A stretch of 53,541 nucleotides of DNA. Origin: Dehalococcoidia bacterium. Its GTDB lineage: Bacteria > Chloroflexota > Dehalococcoidia > SM23-28-2. Both the position numbers and the translations under genes were made by a program. This document shows, one piece after another, positions 33,885-42,658 of the stretch. The notes below the pieces were generated by a model. That model was not told the DNA's origin. It worked only from the letters and a program-made list of their open reading frames with translations, and searched no databases. Location: assembly GCA_030615765.1 (NCBI GenBank), contig JAUWYP010000014.1, positions 1 through 53,541 on the forward strand, given 5' to 3'. Every line of letters begins with the position of its first letter. The first letter of the stretch is position 1.

Positions 33885-34117
33885 TTGCAAGGCAAAAGCG
33901 AAGAGCAGGAGCAGTAGACGCCTCTTCCTCGCCAGAGAGCTGACGGTGGCTGCGAGTCAGCAACGAGGAATGCGCCGAACTCGCCTGGGAGCAGCGCCGG
34001 CGAAGGGTCAGTAGCCGGCGACGGGCAGCGCCCGTTACAGCGCCCCCGAGCGCCCCGACTTGTCGGGGAAGCAGGGTGGTACCGCGGAGAGGCCCTCCGT
34101 CCCTGTGGACGGAGGGC
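33885..34117 (+). promoter_or_regulatory. T-box leader, leucine-type specifier
   Basis: The T-box sequence aagcagggtggtaccgcgg (34069-34087) is an excellent match to the conserved element. Upstream, AGAGAGCTGACGGTGGCTG and GCGAGTCAGC form a typical stem I distal part (33936-33963 region). The specifier-loop context GAA-CTC-GCCTGGGAGC puts CTC (Leu) at 33980-33982. After the T-box a strong hairpin CCCTCCGTCC/GGACGGAGGG (34093-34116) follows but lacks a U-run, so control may be by termination without a U-tract or at translation. Uncharged tRNA-Leu should turn on the mgtC-leuS operon. Confidence 0.88.
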
Positions 34118-34135
34118 TCTGGCTATGCACAGACA

Positions 34136-34612
34136 ATGCCCATCGATGACCAGCTAGCCATCGTCGGCCGATTGGCCCTCGCCGCCGCTCTCGGGGCCTT
34201 CATCGGCCTGGAGCGAGAGCTGCGGGGCTATCCCGCCGGCGTGCGCACCGTGGCCCTGGTGACCCTGGGCGCCGCCCTGTTCACCGACGTGGGCCAGCTC
34301 CTGGGCGGAGACGACCGCGTGGCCGCCGGCATCGTTACCGGCATCGGCTTCTTGGGCGCCGGCGTCATCTTCCGCGAGGGCTACACCGTGCGGGGAATCA
34401 CCACCGCCGCCACCATATGGAGCGCCGCCGCCATCGGCATGGCCATCGGCCGCGAGCTCTACCTGGTGGCCGGTCTGGGCGCGGTGCTGGTGTTCATCCT
34501 GCTGGAGGCCCGACCGGTGGTGCGCAGGCTGGACGGCCTGACCGGGGGACGCCTGCGCGAACCAATAGAGCACGAGGACCCCAACCAGGAGGGGACAGAC
34601 AATGACCGATAG
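34136..34612 (+). CDS. MgtC/SapB-family membrane protein
   Basis: 158 residues. Helices at about 8-26, 40-58, 64-82 and 95-130 (LALAAALGAFIGLERELRGY, VALVTLGAALFTDVG, IGFLGAGVIFREGYTVRGITTAATIW, as approximate blocks) and the motif GLERE are typical of MgtC. It lacks the C-terminal ACT-like domain of Salmonella MgtC. It overlaps leuS by 11 bases and follows the T-box, so it should be expressed with leuS on leucine starvation. MgtC proteins affect Mg2+ homeostasis or ATP synthase. No good ribosome site precedes the ATG. Confidence 0.88.
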   Translation: MPIDDQLAIVGRLALAAALGAFIGLERELRGYPAGVRTVALVTLGAALFTDVGQLLGGDDRVAAGIVTGIGFLGAGVIFREGYTVRGITTAATIWSAAAIGMAIGRELYLVAGLGAVLVFILLEARPVVRRLDGLTGGRLREPIEHEDPNQEGTDNDR

Positions 34613-37046
34613 GTACAACCCGTCGGAGATCGAGAAGAAGTGGCAGAGGAAGTGGGAAGATGACGGCCTCTACGAGTCGCCGGACGACGACCCTCGGCCC
34701 AAGTGGTACTTCCTCACCATGCTCCCCTACACCTCCGGCGACCTGCACATCGGCCACTGGTACCCCATGGCCCCCTCCGACGTCGCCGCTCGCTACAAAC
34801 GGATGCAGGGCTACAATGTGCTGTTCCCCATGGGCTTCGACGCCTTCGGCCTGCCCGCCGAGAACGCCGCCATCAAACAAAAAATCCACCCCTACAAGTG
34901 GACTATGGACAACATCCAGCGCATGCGCCAGCAGCTGAAGTCGATGGGGGCGATGTTCGACTGGCGCCGCGAGGCCAGCTCCTGCGACCCCGAGTACTAC
35001 CGCTGGACCCAGTGGTGGTTCCTCAAGTTCTACGAGAAGGAGCTCGCCTACCGGGCCAAGGCCCCCGCTAACTGGTGCCCCTCCTGCCAGACGGTGCTGG
35101 CCAACGAGCAGGTGCTGCCCACCGGCGACTGCGAGCGCTGCGGCACGCCCGTCAGCCGCCGCGACCTCGAGCAGTGGTTCTTCCGCATCACAGACTACGC
35201 CGATGAGCTCCTCGACCACAGCCAGATCCAGTGGCCGGAGCGAGTGGTTACCATGCAGAAGAACTGGATCGGCCGCAGCGAGGGGGTGGAGCTCGCCTTC
35301 GGGCTGGACGTGCCCGGCGTGGAGGAGAAGGAGGTCCGCGTCTTCACCACCCGCCCCGACACCGTCTACGGCGTTACCTCCATGGTCCTAGCGCCCGAAC
35401 ACCCCCTGGTGAAGAAACTGACCACCCCCGACCGGCGAGCGGAGGTAGAGGCCTACGTGGCCCAGACCCGCCGCCTCAGCGATATCCAGCGCCTCTCTAC
35501 GGAGAAGGAGAAGACAGGCGTCTTCATCGGCTCCTACTGCAAGAATCTGCTGTCCGGCCAGGAAGTCCCCCTCTGGATCGCCGACTACGCCCTGCTAACC
35601 TATGGCACCGGCATCGTCATGGGCGTACCCGCTCACGATCAGCGCGACTTCGACTTCGCCAAGAAGTACGACCTCCCCATCATCGTCGTCATTGCCCCGC
35701 CCGGCTGGCAGGGCGAACAGCTCACGGAGGCCTACCTCGGCCAGGGCCCGATGGTCAACTCCGGCCCCTTCGACGGCACCCCAAGCGACAAGGGCTATGA
35801 CGCCGTTGCTGATTATGTCGAGTCGAAGGCCTGGGGCAGCCGAAAGGTAGGCTACCGCCTGCGCGACTGGCTTATCTCCCGCCAGCGCTACTGGGGCTGC
35901 CCCATCCCCATCGTCTACTGCGATCGCTGTGGCACCGTCCCCGTGCCCGAAGAGGACCTGCCCGTCCTCCTGCCCGAGGACGCCGAGTTCAAGCCCACCG
36001 GCGAGTCGCCCCTGACCAGCCATCAGCGGTTCGTCAACACCACATGCCCTCGCTGCCAGGGGCCAGCCCAGCGCGAGACGGACACCATGGACACCTTCAT
36101 GGACTCTAACTGGTACTTCATCCGCTACCTCGATCCCCACTACAATGAGGGGCCGGTGAACCCTGCCCTGGCCAAGAAGTGGCTGCCCGTCGACCAGTAC
36201 ACCGGCGGCGCCGAGCACGCCGTCATGCATCTGCTGTATGCCCGCTTCTTCTGGAAGGTCGCCCGCGACCTGGGGATCGTGCCGGGGGACGAGCCCTTCC
36301 TGCGGCTGTTCAACCAGGGGCACATCATCGTCGAGCGGGCCAAGATGAGCAAATCGCGGGGCAACGTCATCACCCCCGACGAGTATGTGGCTCGCCTGGG
36401 AGCCGATACGGTGCGCTGCTACCTGATGTTCATGGGCCCCTGGGAGCACGGCGGCGAGTGGGATGATTCGGGCACCTTCGGCATCCACCGCTGGCTGAAT
36501 CGCGTCTGGGGCCTGATCCTGGGCGGTGTCCCCAGCGACGGCGCCGACCCTGAAGCCACCCACCAGCTCCGCCACCTCACCCATAAGACCATCCGGCGGG
36601 TGACCGAGGACATAGAGCGATTTCGCTTCAACACCATGCTGGCCGCCCTCATGGAGTACTCCAACTTCCTATCCAAGGCCAGGCAGTCGGGCCGGGTAGA
36701 CGCCAGCGCCTGGCAGGAGGCTATGGAGACGCTCCTGCTCTTGATCGCACCCTCAGCGCCCCACTTCGCCGAGGAGCTCTGGGCCCGCATGAGCAAGCCC
36801 TACAGCATCCACCAGCAGCCCTGGCCGAAGTGGGACGACGAGCTGGCCAGGGAGGAAGAGATAACCCTGGTGGTTCAGGTGAACGGCAAGGTGCGCGACC
36901 GCCTTCAGGTGCCGGCGGACATCGACGAGGAGCGGGCCAAAGAGCTGGCCCTGGCCAGCCAGCGAGTGCAGTCCCACATCGACGACAAGCAAGTGGAGCG
37001 CATCATCTACGTGCCGGGCAAGCTGGTGAACGTGGTGGTGCGCTAG
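34602..37046 (+). CDS. leuS: Leucyl-tRNA synthetase
   Basis: 814 residues, the usual bacterial length. Class I signatures HIGH (49-52) and KMSKS (about 581-585, AKMSKSRGN) are present. A zinc-type motif WCPSCQTVLANEQV, the CP1 editing domain with TTRPDTVYGVTSMVLAPEHPLV, and the LeuRS-specific MDTFMDSNWYFIRYLDP are seen as separate blocks. ATG at 34602 has aaccaggaggg upstream and overlaps mgtC. It charges tRNA-Leu, fitting the leucine T-box ahead of the operon. Confidence 0.97.
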   Translation: MTDRYNPSEIEKKWQRKWEDDGLYESPDDDPRPKWYFLTMLPYTSGDLHIGHWYPMAPSDVAARYKRMQGYNVLFPMGFDAFGLPAENAAIKQKIHPYKWTMDNIQRMRQQLKSMGAMFDWRREASSCDPEYYRWTQWWFLKFYEKELAYRAKAPANWCPSCQTVLANEQVLPTGDCERCGTPVSRRDLEQWFFRITDYADELLDHSQIQWPERVVTMQKNWIGRSEGVELAFGLDVPGVEEKEVRVFTTRPDTVYGVTSMVLAPEHPLVKKLTTPDRRAEVEAYVAQTRRLSDIQRLSTEKEKTGVFIGSYCKNLLSGQEVPLWIADYALLTYGTGIVMGVPAHDQRDFDFAKKYDLPIIVVIAPPGWQGEQLTEAYLGQGPMVNSGPFDGTPSDKGYDAVADYVESKAWGSRKVGYRLRDWLISRQRYWGCPIPIVYCDRCGTVPVPEEDLPVLLPEDAEFKPTGESPLTSHQRFVNTTCPRCQGPAQRETDTMDTFMDSNWYFIRYLDPHYNEGPVNPALAKKWLPVDQYTGGAEHAVMHLLYARFFWKVARDLGIVPGDEPFLRLFNQGHIIVERAKMSKSRGNVITPDEYVARLGADTVRCYLMFMGPWEHGGEWDDSGTFGIHRWLNRVWGLILGGVPSDGADPEATHQLRHLTHKTIRRVTEDIERFRFNTMLAALMEYSNFLSKARQSGRVDASAWQEAMETLLLLIAPSAPHFAEELWARMSKPYSIHQQPWPKWDDELAREEEITLVVQVNGKVRDRLQVPADIDEERAKELALASQRVQSHIDDKQVERIIYVPGKLVNVVVR

Positions 37047-37071
37047 GGCGCGATGGAAGCGCCCGAAAGGT

Positions 37072-37605
37072 CTACCTCACCGCAAAGTCCCAGAGGGCGC
37101 CGCCGCCCAGCCCGTAGAACGGCACCCAGATGATGCCGAAGAGGGCGGCCGACAGCACTACACAAACGTAGCCGCTGACCCCGCGAAAGCCCAGCAGCCG
37201 CCACACCGGGGCGCCAGCACCGCCGATGAGGGCTGCTGCCGCCAGCACCCCCAGAGGCCGAGACACCCTGGCCGCTCTCATGACAAGCCGCGTGAGCAGC
37301 GAAGGTTCCGCACGACTCGAGGTTGCGGCCTCGCTCCCTTCAGCCCTGCGCCTCGGCCAGAGCTGCCTCCACCACCGGATGACAAACGGGTGAACGATGG
37401 GCAATGCCAGGTCGTAGATCGCTAGACTGGCCAGGCCCACCGCGGCCCAGCCCAGGCAGAAGACCACATAGCCTGGCCACAGGCCGAGTGTATCGACGAC
37501 GAACACAATGGAAGCAACGAGAAGGGCTTCCCCCCACACCAGCATCACCACGCCCATGGCGCCCACGCCGACCGCGCCCAGACCGCCCACGGCGGCCAGC
37601 CGCAA
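37072..37605 (-). CDS. Multi-pass membrane protein of unknown function
   Basis: At least 177 residues with four or five hydrophobic helices (LGAVGVGAMGVVMLVWG, LLVASIVFVVDTLG, YVVFCLGWAAVGLASLAIYDLALP, PLGVLAAAALIGGAG, SGYVCVVLSAALFGIIWVPF as approximate segments) and a basic loop WPRRRAEGSEAATSSRAE. TTG at 37605 has no ribosome site. A CTG about 45 bases upstream lies after ggaggag at the end of the preceding gene and may be the true start. No family recognised; it ends the coaD gene group. Confidence 0.7.
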   Translation of the reverse strand: MRLAAVGGLGAVGVGAMGVVMLVWGEALLVASIVFVVDTLGLWPGYVVFCLGWAAVGLASLAIYDLALPIVHPFVIRWWRQLWPRRRAEGSEAATSSRAEPSLLTRLVMRAARVSRPLGVLAAAALIGGAGAPVWRLLGFRGVSGYVCVVLSAALFGIIWVPFYGLGGGALWDFAVR

Positions 37606-37646
37606 CCTGTCGGCCCGCGCGGACTCCGTATCGGCAGCTACTTCCT

Positions 37647-38177
37647 TCAGTGGCCCCGCTCCTCCATCGTCTCGATGCCCTTACGGATGGTGCTAAGGAA
37701 ATTGTTGATCTGCGTCTCCAGCCGTCGCATGGTTTGCAGAGCGTAGAGGTCGGCCTCCTCCATCTGCTGCTGGGCGCTCCTCTGGGCCTCATCCAGACGC
37801 TCCCTGGCCTGCGTCTCAGCGTCTCGCACCAGGGCCTGGGCCCTCTCCTCCCCCTCGCGGACGATCTGCTGGGCCCGCTCCGCCGCCGCCCTCACCACCG
37901 CCTCGTCCTTCAGGCGCTCCTCCAGCTCTGTCTGCGCCCTGGCGATAATACGGGCCGCCTCCTCCTGAGCCTGTGCCAGCACCTCCTCCTGCTTTTGCAG
38001 GACCTCGCGTGCCCCGCGGATGTCGGCGGGCATCGCCACTCGCATGCGGTCGATGAGGTCGAGCAGGCGCTGGCGATGCACTGCCACGTGGCTGCTTAGA
38101 GGGACCTGGAAGCTTCGAGCTACCAACTCCTCCAGACGGTCGATGAGGTAGAGGATATCTATGGATTCATTAGCCAA
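37647..38177 (-). CDS. Coiled-coil protein (DivIVA/SepIVA-like)
   Basis: 176 residues, almost wholly helical. An N-terminal LYLIDRLEELVARSFQVPLS is followed by a long coiled coil rich in Ala, Glu, Gln and Arg (QKQEEVLAQAQEEAARIIARA, AERAQQIVREGEERAQALV, in parts). Start is TTG at 38177 after gggggaag. Proteins of this type next to coaD in Gram-positive-like genomes are DivIVA- or ATP-synthase-b-like and organise the cell envelope; this is inferred from context, and the sequence itself shows only the coiled coil. Confidence 0.78.
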   Translation of the reverse strand: MANESIDILYLIDRLEELVARSFQVPLSSHVAVHRQRLLDLIDRMRVAMPADIRGAREVLQKQEEVLAQAQEEAARIIARAQTELEERLKDEAVVRAAAERAQQIVREGEERAQALVRDAETQARERLDEAQRSAQQQMEEADLYALQTMRRLETQINNFLSTIRKGIETMEERGH

Positions 38178-38188
38178 AGATCTTCCCC

Positions 38189-38662
38189 CTAGCGGGCAAA
38201 CTTGCGGCGAAGGGCTGTGGCCACGTGGGGCGGCACCAAATCGCCGGCATCGTAGCCCAAGCTGGCCACCTCCCGAATCCTGCGACCGCTGACGAACAGG
38301 TGCTCCAGGCTGGCCATCAGGTAGACCGACTCCAGCTCCGGCGCCATCTTCTTGTTCATCAGGGCCATGTCGAACTCCGCCTCGAAGTCGGTAAAAGCGC
38401 GGATGCCGCGCACCAGCACGTTGGCCTTCTCCTGGCGAGCGAAGGCCACCACCAGGCCGCTGAACGGCTTGATGCTTACGTTGGGCAGATCCTTCACCGC
38501 CTCCTCGAACATCATTACCCGCTCTTCGATGGGGAAAAGATCGTCGGGACCGTCATACACGGCCACCACCACCTGCGCGAACATAGCGGCGGCGCGCTGG
38601 GTGATGTCAAGGTGGCCGTTAGTGACAGGATCGAAGCGACCCGGATAGACAGCGACAGCCAA
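38189..38662 (-). CDS. coaD: Phosphopantetheine adenylyltransferase
   Basis: 157 residues, the normal length. YPGRFDPVTNGHLDI is the nucleotidyltransferase HxGH-type motif; NVLVRGIRAFTDFEAEFDMALMN and LEHLFVSGRRIREVASLG (in parts) are CoaD signatures, with SGRR where most have SSSL. It makes dephospho-CoA from phosphopantetheine and ATP. The TTG start at 38662 is right after aggaggag. It follows rsmD by 9 bases, the common bacterial rsmD-coaD pair. Confidence 0.95.
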   Translation of the reverse strand: MAVAVYPGRFDPVTNGHLDITQRAAAMFAQVVVAVYDGPDDLFPIEERVMMFEEAVKDLPNVSIKPFSGLVVAFARQEKANVLVRGIRAFTDFEAEFDMALMNKKMAPELESVYLMASLEHLFVSGRRIREVASLGYDAGDLVPPHVATALRRKFAR

Positions 38663-38671
38663 CTACTCCTC

Positions 38672-39211
38672 CTATTGATAGATAGATATGCCAGTATCCC
38701 CGTGGCGCTTTCGGCTTACCAGGGCGAAGGGCCCCCACTGATCGGTGGGCAGGCAGCACCAGGGGTGCTCTAGGACTAGCGTGCTCGCCGGGCCGACCAG
38801 AGACGACTCCGCCAGGCGGGCCACCACCGCCACAGCGCCCTCGTCCTCGTAGGGCGGGTCCATAAGCACCAAGCCGTAGGGCCCCTCCAGACGATCCAGC
38901 GCCTTCTCCACGGGCAGGCAATGCACTCGCCCTCGTTCCTGGAAGCCAGCCAGAGCCAGGTTCTCCCGTATTATGGCACAGGCGGCGCGGTCTTGCTCGA
39001 CGAAATCGCACCAGTGAGCGCCGCGACTGAGGGCCTCGATGCCTAGAGCGCCGCTGCCCGCGTAGAGATCGAGGACGCGGCTAGAATCAACCTCTAGCGA
39101 GACCAGTATGTTGAAGATGGCCCCCCGCACCAAGTCCGAGGTGGGGCGGAGATGACGCACGGCTGGCCTCTTGAGCCGTAACCCTTTGGCCTCGCCGGCG
39201 ATGACCCGCAT
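38672..39211 (-). CDS. rsmD: 16S rRNA (guanine966-N2) methyltransferase
   Basis: 179 residues. RVIAGEAKGLRLKRP, RPTSDLVRGAIFNIL, VLDLYAGSGALGIEALSRGA and the catalytic MDPPYEDEG are the RsmD motifs in order. It methylates N2 of G966 in 16S rRNA using SAM. It is the first gene of the rsmD-coaD-coiled-coil-membrane protein series on the minus strand. Confidence 0.95.
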   Translation of the reverse strand: MRVIAGEAKGLRLKRPAVRHLRPTSDLVRGAIFNILVSLEVDSSRVLDLYAGSGALGIEALSRGAHWCDFVEQDRAACAIIRENLALAGFQERGRVHCLPVEKALDRLEGPYGLVLMDPPYEDEGAVAVVARLAESSLVGPASTLVLEHPWCCLPTDQWGPFALVSRKRHGDTGISIYQ

Positions 39212-39236
39212 GGTACTGACTATCGCTCCCGCGCCA

Positions 39237-41210
39237 TCATCGAGGGGTAGCGGTGGGCGTCTCCCCCTCAGGCGTGGGAGTCTCGGCCTCTTCCGGTGTG
39301 GGCGTCTCCGTCTCCTCAGGCGTGGGGGTCTCGGTCTCCTCCGGCGTCGGCGTGCCCTCAGGCGTGGCCTCAGGCGTCACTTCAGGCGTCACTTCAGGCG
39401 TGACCTCAGGCGTGACCTCAGGCGTGCCTTCGGGCGTAGCCTCAGGCGTGCCTTCAGGCGTGACCTCAGGCGTGGCTTCCGGAGTAGGCGTGGGCTCCGG
39501 CGTCGGCGTGACAGTCGCCTGCACCTCCAAGGTAAGGCGACGGCCTACGCGGGTGACGCCATCGCTGACGATGAGCGAGATCTCGTACGTTCCTCCCTCC
39601 TCGGGCGGTATCCAGGTGGCAGCGCCACCAGTGCCGGGAGCCTCTATCGTGCCGCCGCTGGCCGTCCACTCGGGCCGCAGATTGTCCGAATTGGGCCTCT
39701 CCAAATGTGCCAGGCCACCCCTCACCAGAGAGTCCGCCGCCGCCCAGATGTCAGCCCCACCAGACCCCTCCGACACATCCTCGATGGCGATGCCGCCCAG
39801 CCGGAAGGCCTGAACCAACTCCAGCTTGAATCCCACACTGAAGACGTTCTCCACCCACACAGTGCGTGTCTCATCGTCTGTGCGGTAGGAGAAGGTGACG
39901 GTGGCCGTCTCATCGTTCCACTTGATGCCCGAGCCGCCTGTCCCACGGTGGATGTTGTCGCCGGTAATGATCACCTGGCGGCCCCCCATAATATCCAGGG
40001 AATCCTCCGGACCCGGCACCACCGTCATCACATTGGCGATGCCCATCGCCTGGAGGAAGGTCAGCGCCTGAACCCCTTCCGTGCTCTTCTCGTGGCTGAA
40101 AGGACTGACCACCAGAAAGACCTTAGCCGGCTCGATGATGTCCGTAGCGTAGCGCAGAATCTGGAACATGCGATTCCGGTACAGCGACTGGTCGTTCTCG
40201 GGGACGATCTTCACGTAGTCAGCCGCGTTGCCCAACCGCTGCCAGTCGTAGGCGCCGGTGTCGATGTTGCCGTCGCGCACCCTTGGCACAGGGAGAGTGA
40301 TGCTCAGCTTGCGGCCCGTCTTGTGCAACTCCTGGGCCAGGTCAGCGATGAACTGGCTGAACTCGCTGCCCACCAAGGCGTCCACCTGCCGATAGTCGAC
40401 ATCGATCCCCTGGAAGTCACCGCTCTCGGCCAGGGAGACGATGCCCTCGATGTGGCTGGTAGTGAGGCTAGAGTCGCCCAGGATGGCATTGACCGCACTC
40501 ACAGCGTCGCCCTCTAGGGCGGCGATGGTGGGGTAGATGTCGAACCCTTCGTCGGTCGCTAGGCTGGTGGCTGTGCCGACGATGGACCCGTCGGAGGTAG
40601 GAACGTAGTCCACGGGGCTGACGACGCTCAGCAGTCCCTCCGCTGCCGGGTCGACGCTACTGCCGCTGGGCAGGGAACCTAGGGCCAGATAGGCAGCCGC
40701 CGCCAGCCGCAGCACCACCAGATTGTCGGGAATCTCCTGGAGCTCGGCCTCAGCGCCCGCCCCGTCATCGGCAAGGGTGGCCCCTGCCAGCCGCACCCAG
40801 GTGCCATCGCGGTGAGTATAGAAAGCAAGGTTGGAGGCATCCTGGGTGGGGGTATCAAGGCTGATGGTGTGCAGGAGGCAACCTTGCTCCTCGGCCTCTG
40901 GAGGAACGGTCAACTCGTAGAAGGGGCTAAGGGCTACCAGCCCCTCGGGCAGGTCCGGGACCTGGTCGGCACGCTCGGCGGTAATGCCGCAGCCGACATC
41001 CGTGAGCACACCAGGGCCCTCGTCGCCATTACCCCCCAGAAGGGACAAAGGCGGCAGGAAGAGGATGAGAATAAGGATGGCCAGAAAGATAATGGTACCG
41101 CCAATGATCAGGGGCGCCGGATCCCGCTCGAAACGAGAACGGAAGAGGCGATCGAAGGGCCCTTCCTCTCTGGGAAACTCTCTTCTGCCAGGCGGCGGAC
41201 GACGATTCAT
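39237..41210 (-). CDS. Membrane-anchored GH18-like protein lacking the catalytic Glu, with Ig-like domain and Thr/Pro/Glu tail
   Basis: 657 residues. A basic N-terminus and one membrane helix (about 34-54) are followed by a segment of unknown fold, then a TIM-barrel of the chitinase-18 type at about 200-480 (FDIYPTIAAL, DFQGIDVDYRQVD, TLPVPRV, VFLVVSPF, GFKLELVQAFRLGGIAIEDVS in parts). The canonical DxxDxDxE is here GIDVDYR: Asp270 and Asp272 are kept but the acid Glu at 274 is Arg. A beta-sandwich (TYEISLIVSDGVTRVG) and a (PEATPEVTPEGT)n tail end the protein. It probably binds cell-wall or glycan chains rather than cutting them. Confidence 0.82.
   Translation of the reverse strand: MNRRPPPGRREFPREEGPFDRLFRSRFERDPAPLIIGGTIIFLAILILILFLPPLSLLGGNGDEGPGVLTDVGCGITAERADQVPDLPEGLVALSPFYELTVPPEAEEQGCLLHTISLDTPTQDASNLAFYTHRDGTWVRLAGATLADDGAGAEAELQEIPDNLVVLRLAAAAYLALGSLPSGSSVDPAAEGLLSVVSPVDYVPTSDGSIVGTATSLATDEGFDIYPTIAALEGDAVSAVNAILGDSSLTTSHIEGIVSLAESGDFQGIDVDYRQVDALVGSEFSQFIADLAQELHKTGRKLSITLPVPRVRDGNIDTGAYDWQRLGNAADYVKIVPENDQSLYRNRMFQILRYATDIIEPAKVFLVVSPFSHEKSTEGVQALTFLQAMGIANVMTVVPGPEDSLDIMGGRQVIITGDNIHRGTGGSGIKWNDETATVTFSYRTDDETRTVWVENVFSVGFKLELVQAFRLGGIAIEDVSEGSGGADIWAAADSLVRGGLAHLERPNSDNLRPEWTASGGTIEAPGTGGAATWIPPEEGGTYEISLIVSDGVTRVGRRLTLEVQATVTPTPEPTPTPEATPEVTPEGTPEATPEGTPEVTPEVTPEVTPEVTPEATPEGTPTPEETETPTPEETETPTPEEAETPTPEGETPTATPR
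39261..39500. repeat. Tandem repeat tract encoding the TP/E-rich tail
   Basis: Degenerate 12-base units (GGCGTGACCTCA, GGCGTGCCTTCA, GGCGTCACTTCA) encode Pro-Glu-Val/Ala/Gly-Thr repeats on the minus strand. They are like the CAP-gene array in codon pattern but more diverged. Confidence 0.75.
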
Positions 41211-41261
41211 GACTAACTACTGCCTTCCTTCCCCCTCCATCGCGGCAACCGTCAGCCTAGC

Positions 41262-42419
41262 CTAGGACCGCTGGGGCCGCTGGATGGGGGTCACGTCCAA
41301 AGTGAACTCCTTCCCATCTCGACTAAGGACAACGGGAACGGTTTCATCGGGCTGTAGGCGCATCAGCACGTTCAAGAAAAGAACATCGGCCGTGATTTCA
41401 TATTCTCCCATGGCCAGAATTATATCGTCCACCTCAATGCCTGCCCTATCGGCCGGGGTATCATCTCCCACACTGGAGATCCAGGCCCCTCGCTGCACCG
41501 TCAACCCCCGAGCGGCAGCGATTTCAGGGGTCAGGTCTATGTGGGAGACCCCCAGGTAGGCACGGGTCACCTTCCCCTTCTCGATGATCTCTCCCGCCAC
41601 CTGCTCTATGGTCTTGCTGGAGATGGCGAAAGCGATGCCTTCCACCTCCCGCCCATTATCGAAGCGCACCACCGAAGTGGGCATTCCCACCATCTGACCC
41701 AGAACGTTGATCAGAGCTCCGCCGCTGTTGCCAGGGTTGACAGCAGCGTCGGTCTGGATCAGGTCCTCCATAAAGATACCATCCCGCCGCCAGCGGCGCT
41801 GCACCCCGCTCGCCACACCCACAGTCACGCTGCTGCGGAAGTCGTGCAGGGGGTTACCCACAGCGATAACCCTTTGGCCGGGCACCAGGGCATCGGAATC
41901 TCCCAGAGGCAGCGGCATGAGCCCTCCTTGGGCAATCTTAAGCACCGCCAGATCGGTGAAGGGCCAATCATGGCCCACCAGGGTAGCCTCACGCTCTTCA
42001 CCATTGTGGAGAGTGACCGTGAGCCTGACGGCGTTGCGAACCACGTGCTCGTTGGTTACGATGTAGCCTCGCTCATCGATAATGACGCCCGAACCCAAAG
42101 AGCTCGGCTGCCCATCCTCCCCCGCTATCAGCCTCCCCTCTTCACTAACGATGGCCACTACGCTGGGCAACGCCTTCTCCACCGCCTCAGTAACGGCTGA
42201 CTCCTCGCTGAGGGTGACGCTGCTGGTACCTCCAACGGGCGTCACAATGGGAGCAGCCACCTCCTCTTCGTCCCCAGAAAGCAAACGGGCAGTCAGAGCT
42301 CCAGCCGCCCCACCAGCTACACCACCCACTATCAGCGACAAGACCAGAAGCGAAATCACCCAACGCCACGGTGACCGCCTCACCTCCACGCCTGACCCTG
42401 ATTCGGCAGAGAGCGACAC
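41262..42419 (-). CDS. HtrA/DegP-type serine protease with N-terminal membrane anchor and PDZ domain
   Basis: 385 residues. A membrane helix at about 20-42, a short linker, then the protease domain with His in VTNEHVV, Asp in PFTDLAVL and Ser in NPGNSGGAL. A PDZ domain begins near RAYLGVSHI. Unlike the first HtrA protein it is a signal-anchor protein, not a lipoprotein. The GTG at 42419 lies only about 10 bases after a TAGAAT box, so the mRNA may be almost leaderless. Envelope quality control is the expected role. Confidence 0.93.
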   Translation of the reverse strand: MSLSAESGSGVEVRRSPWRWVISLLVLSLIVGGVAGGAAGALTARLLSGDEEEVAAPIVTPVGGTSSVTLSEESAVTEAVEKALPSVVAIVSEEGRLIAGEDGQPSSLGSGVIIDERGYIVTNEHVVRNAVRLTVTLHNGEEREATLVGHDWPFTDLAVLKIAQGGLMPLPLGDSDALVPGQRVIAVGNPLHDFRSSVTVGVASGVQRRWRRDGIFMEDLIQTDAAVNPGNSGGALINVLGQMVGMPTSVVRFDNGREVEGIAFAISSKTIEQVAGEIIEKGKVTRAYLGVSHIDLTPEIAAARGLTVQRGAWISSVGDDTPADRAGIEVDDIILAMGEYEITADVLFLNVLMRLQPDETVPVVLSRDGKEFTLDVTPIQRPQRS

Positions 42420-42428
42420 GTCAAGCGA

Positions 42429-42456
42429 ATTCTATCACAGCGCCTCAAACAAGCAA
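42429..42456 (-). promoter_or_regulatory. Promoter of the second htrA gene
   Basis: On the minus strand TTGCTT (42451-42456), a 16-base spacer and TAGAAT (42429-42434). The start would fall within a few bases of the GTG. Confidence 0.5.
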
Positions 42457-42552
42457 GAGGAAAGGCCACCGCAGATGCTTTGATCCATCCAAACGGAATG
42501 AGGCGGTGGATACCACATGCCCCAACTGTGCTCTTGGACGAGTACATCCGTC

Positions 42553-42581
42553 TTTACAAAATATCGCCCAGGCCGTATAAT
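42553..42581 (+). promoter_or_regulatory. Promoter of greA
   Basis: TTTACA at 42553-42558, a 17-base spacer and TATAAT at 42576-42581; both hexamers and the spacing are identical to the citrate synthase promoter. Confidence 0.8.
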
Positions 42582-42601
42582 AGCACTGCTGGCCAAAGTG
42601 G

Positions 42602-42634
42602 CTGAGGGTGTTAGAAGCTCTCAGTCCTTTTTTT
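42602..42634 (+). terminator. Terminator in the greA leader
   Basis: CTGAGGG pairs with CTCTCAG (7 bp, one G-U) around a 9-base loop and is followed by TCC and seven T. It sits between the promoter and the greA ATG at 42659, so most transcripts may end after about 45 bases unless readthrough is allowed. Confidence 0.75.
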
Positions 42635-42658
42635 CATAGCGACCCGAGGTGAAAGGCT

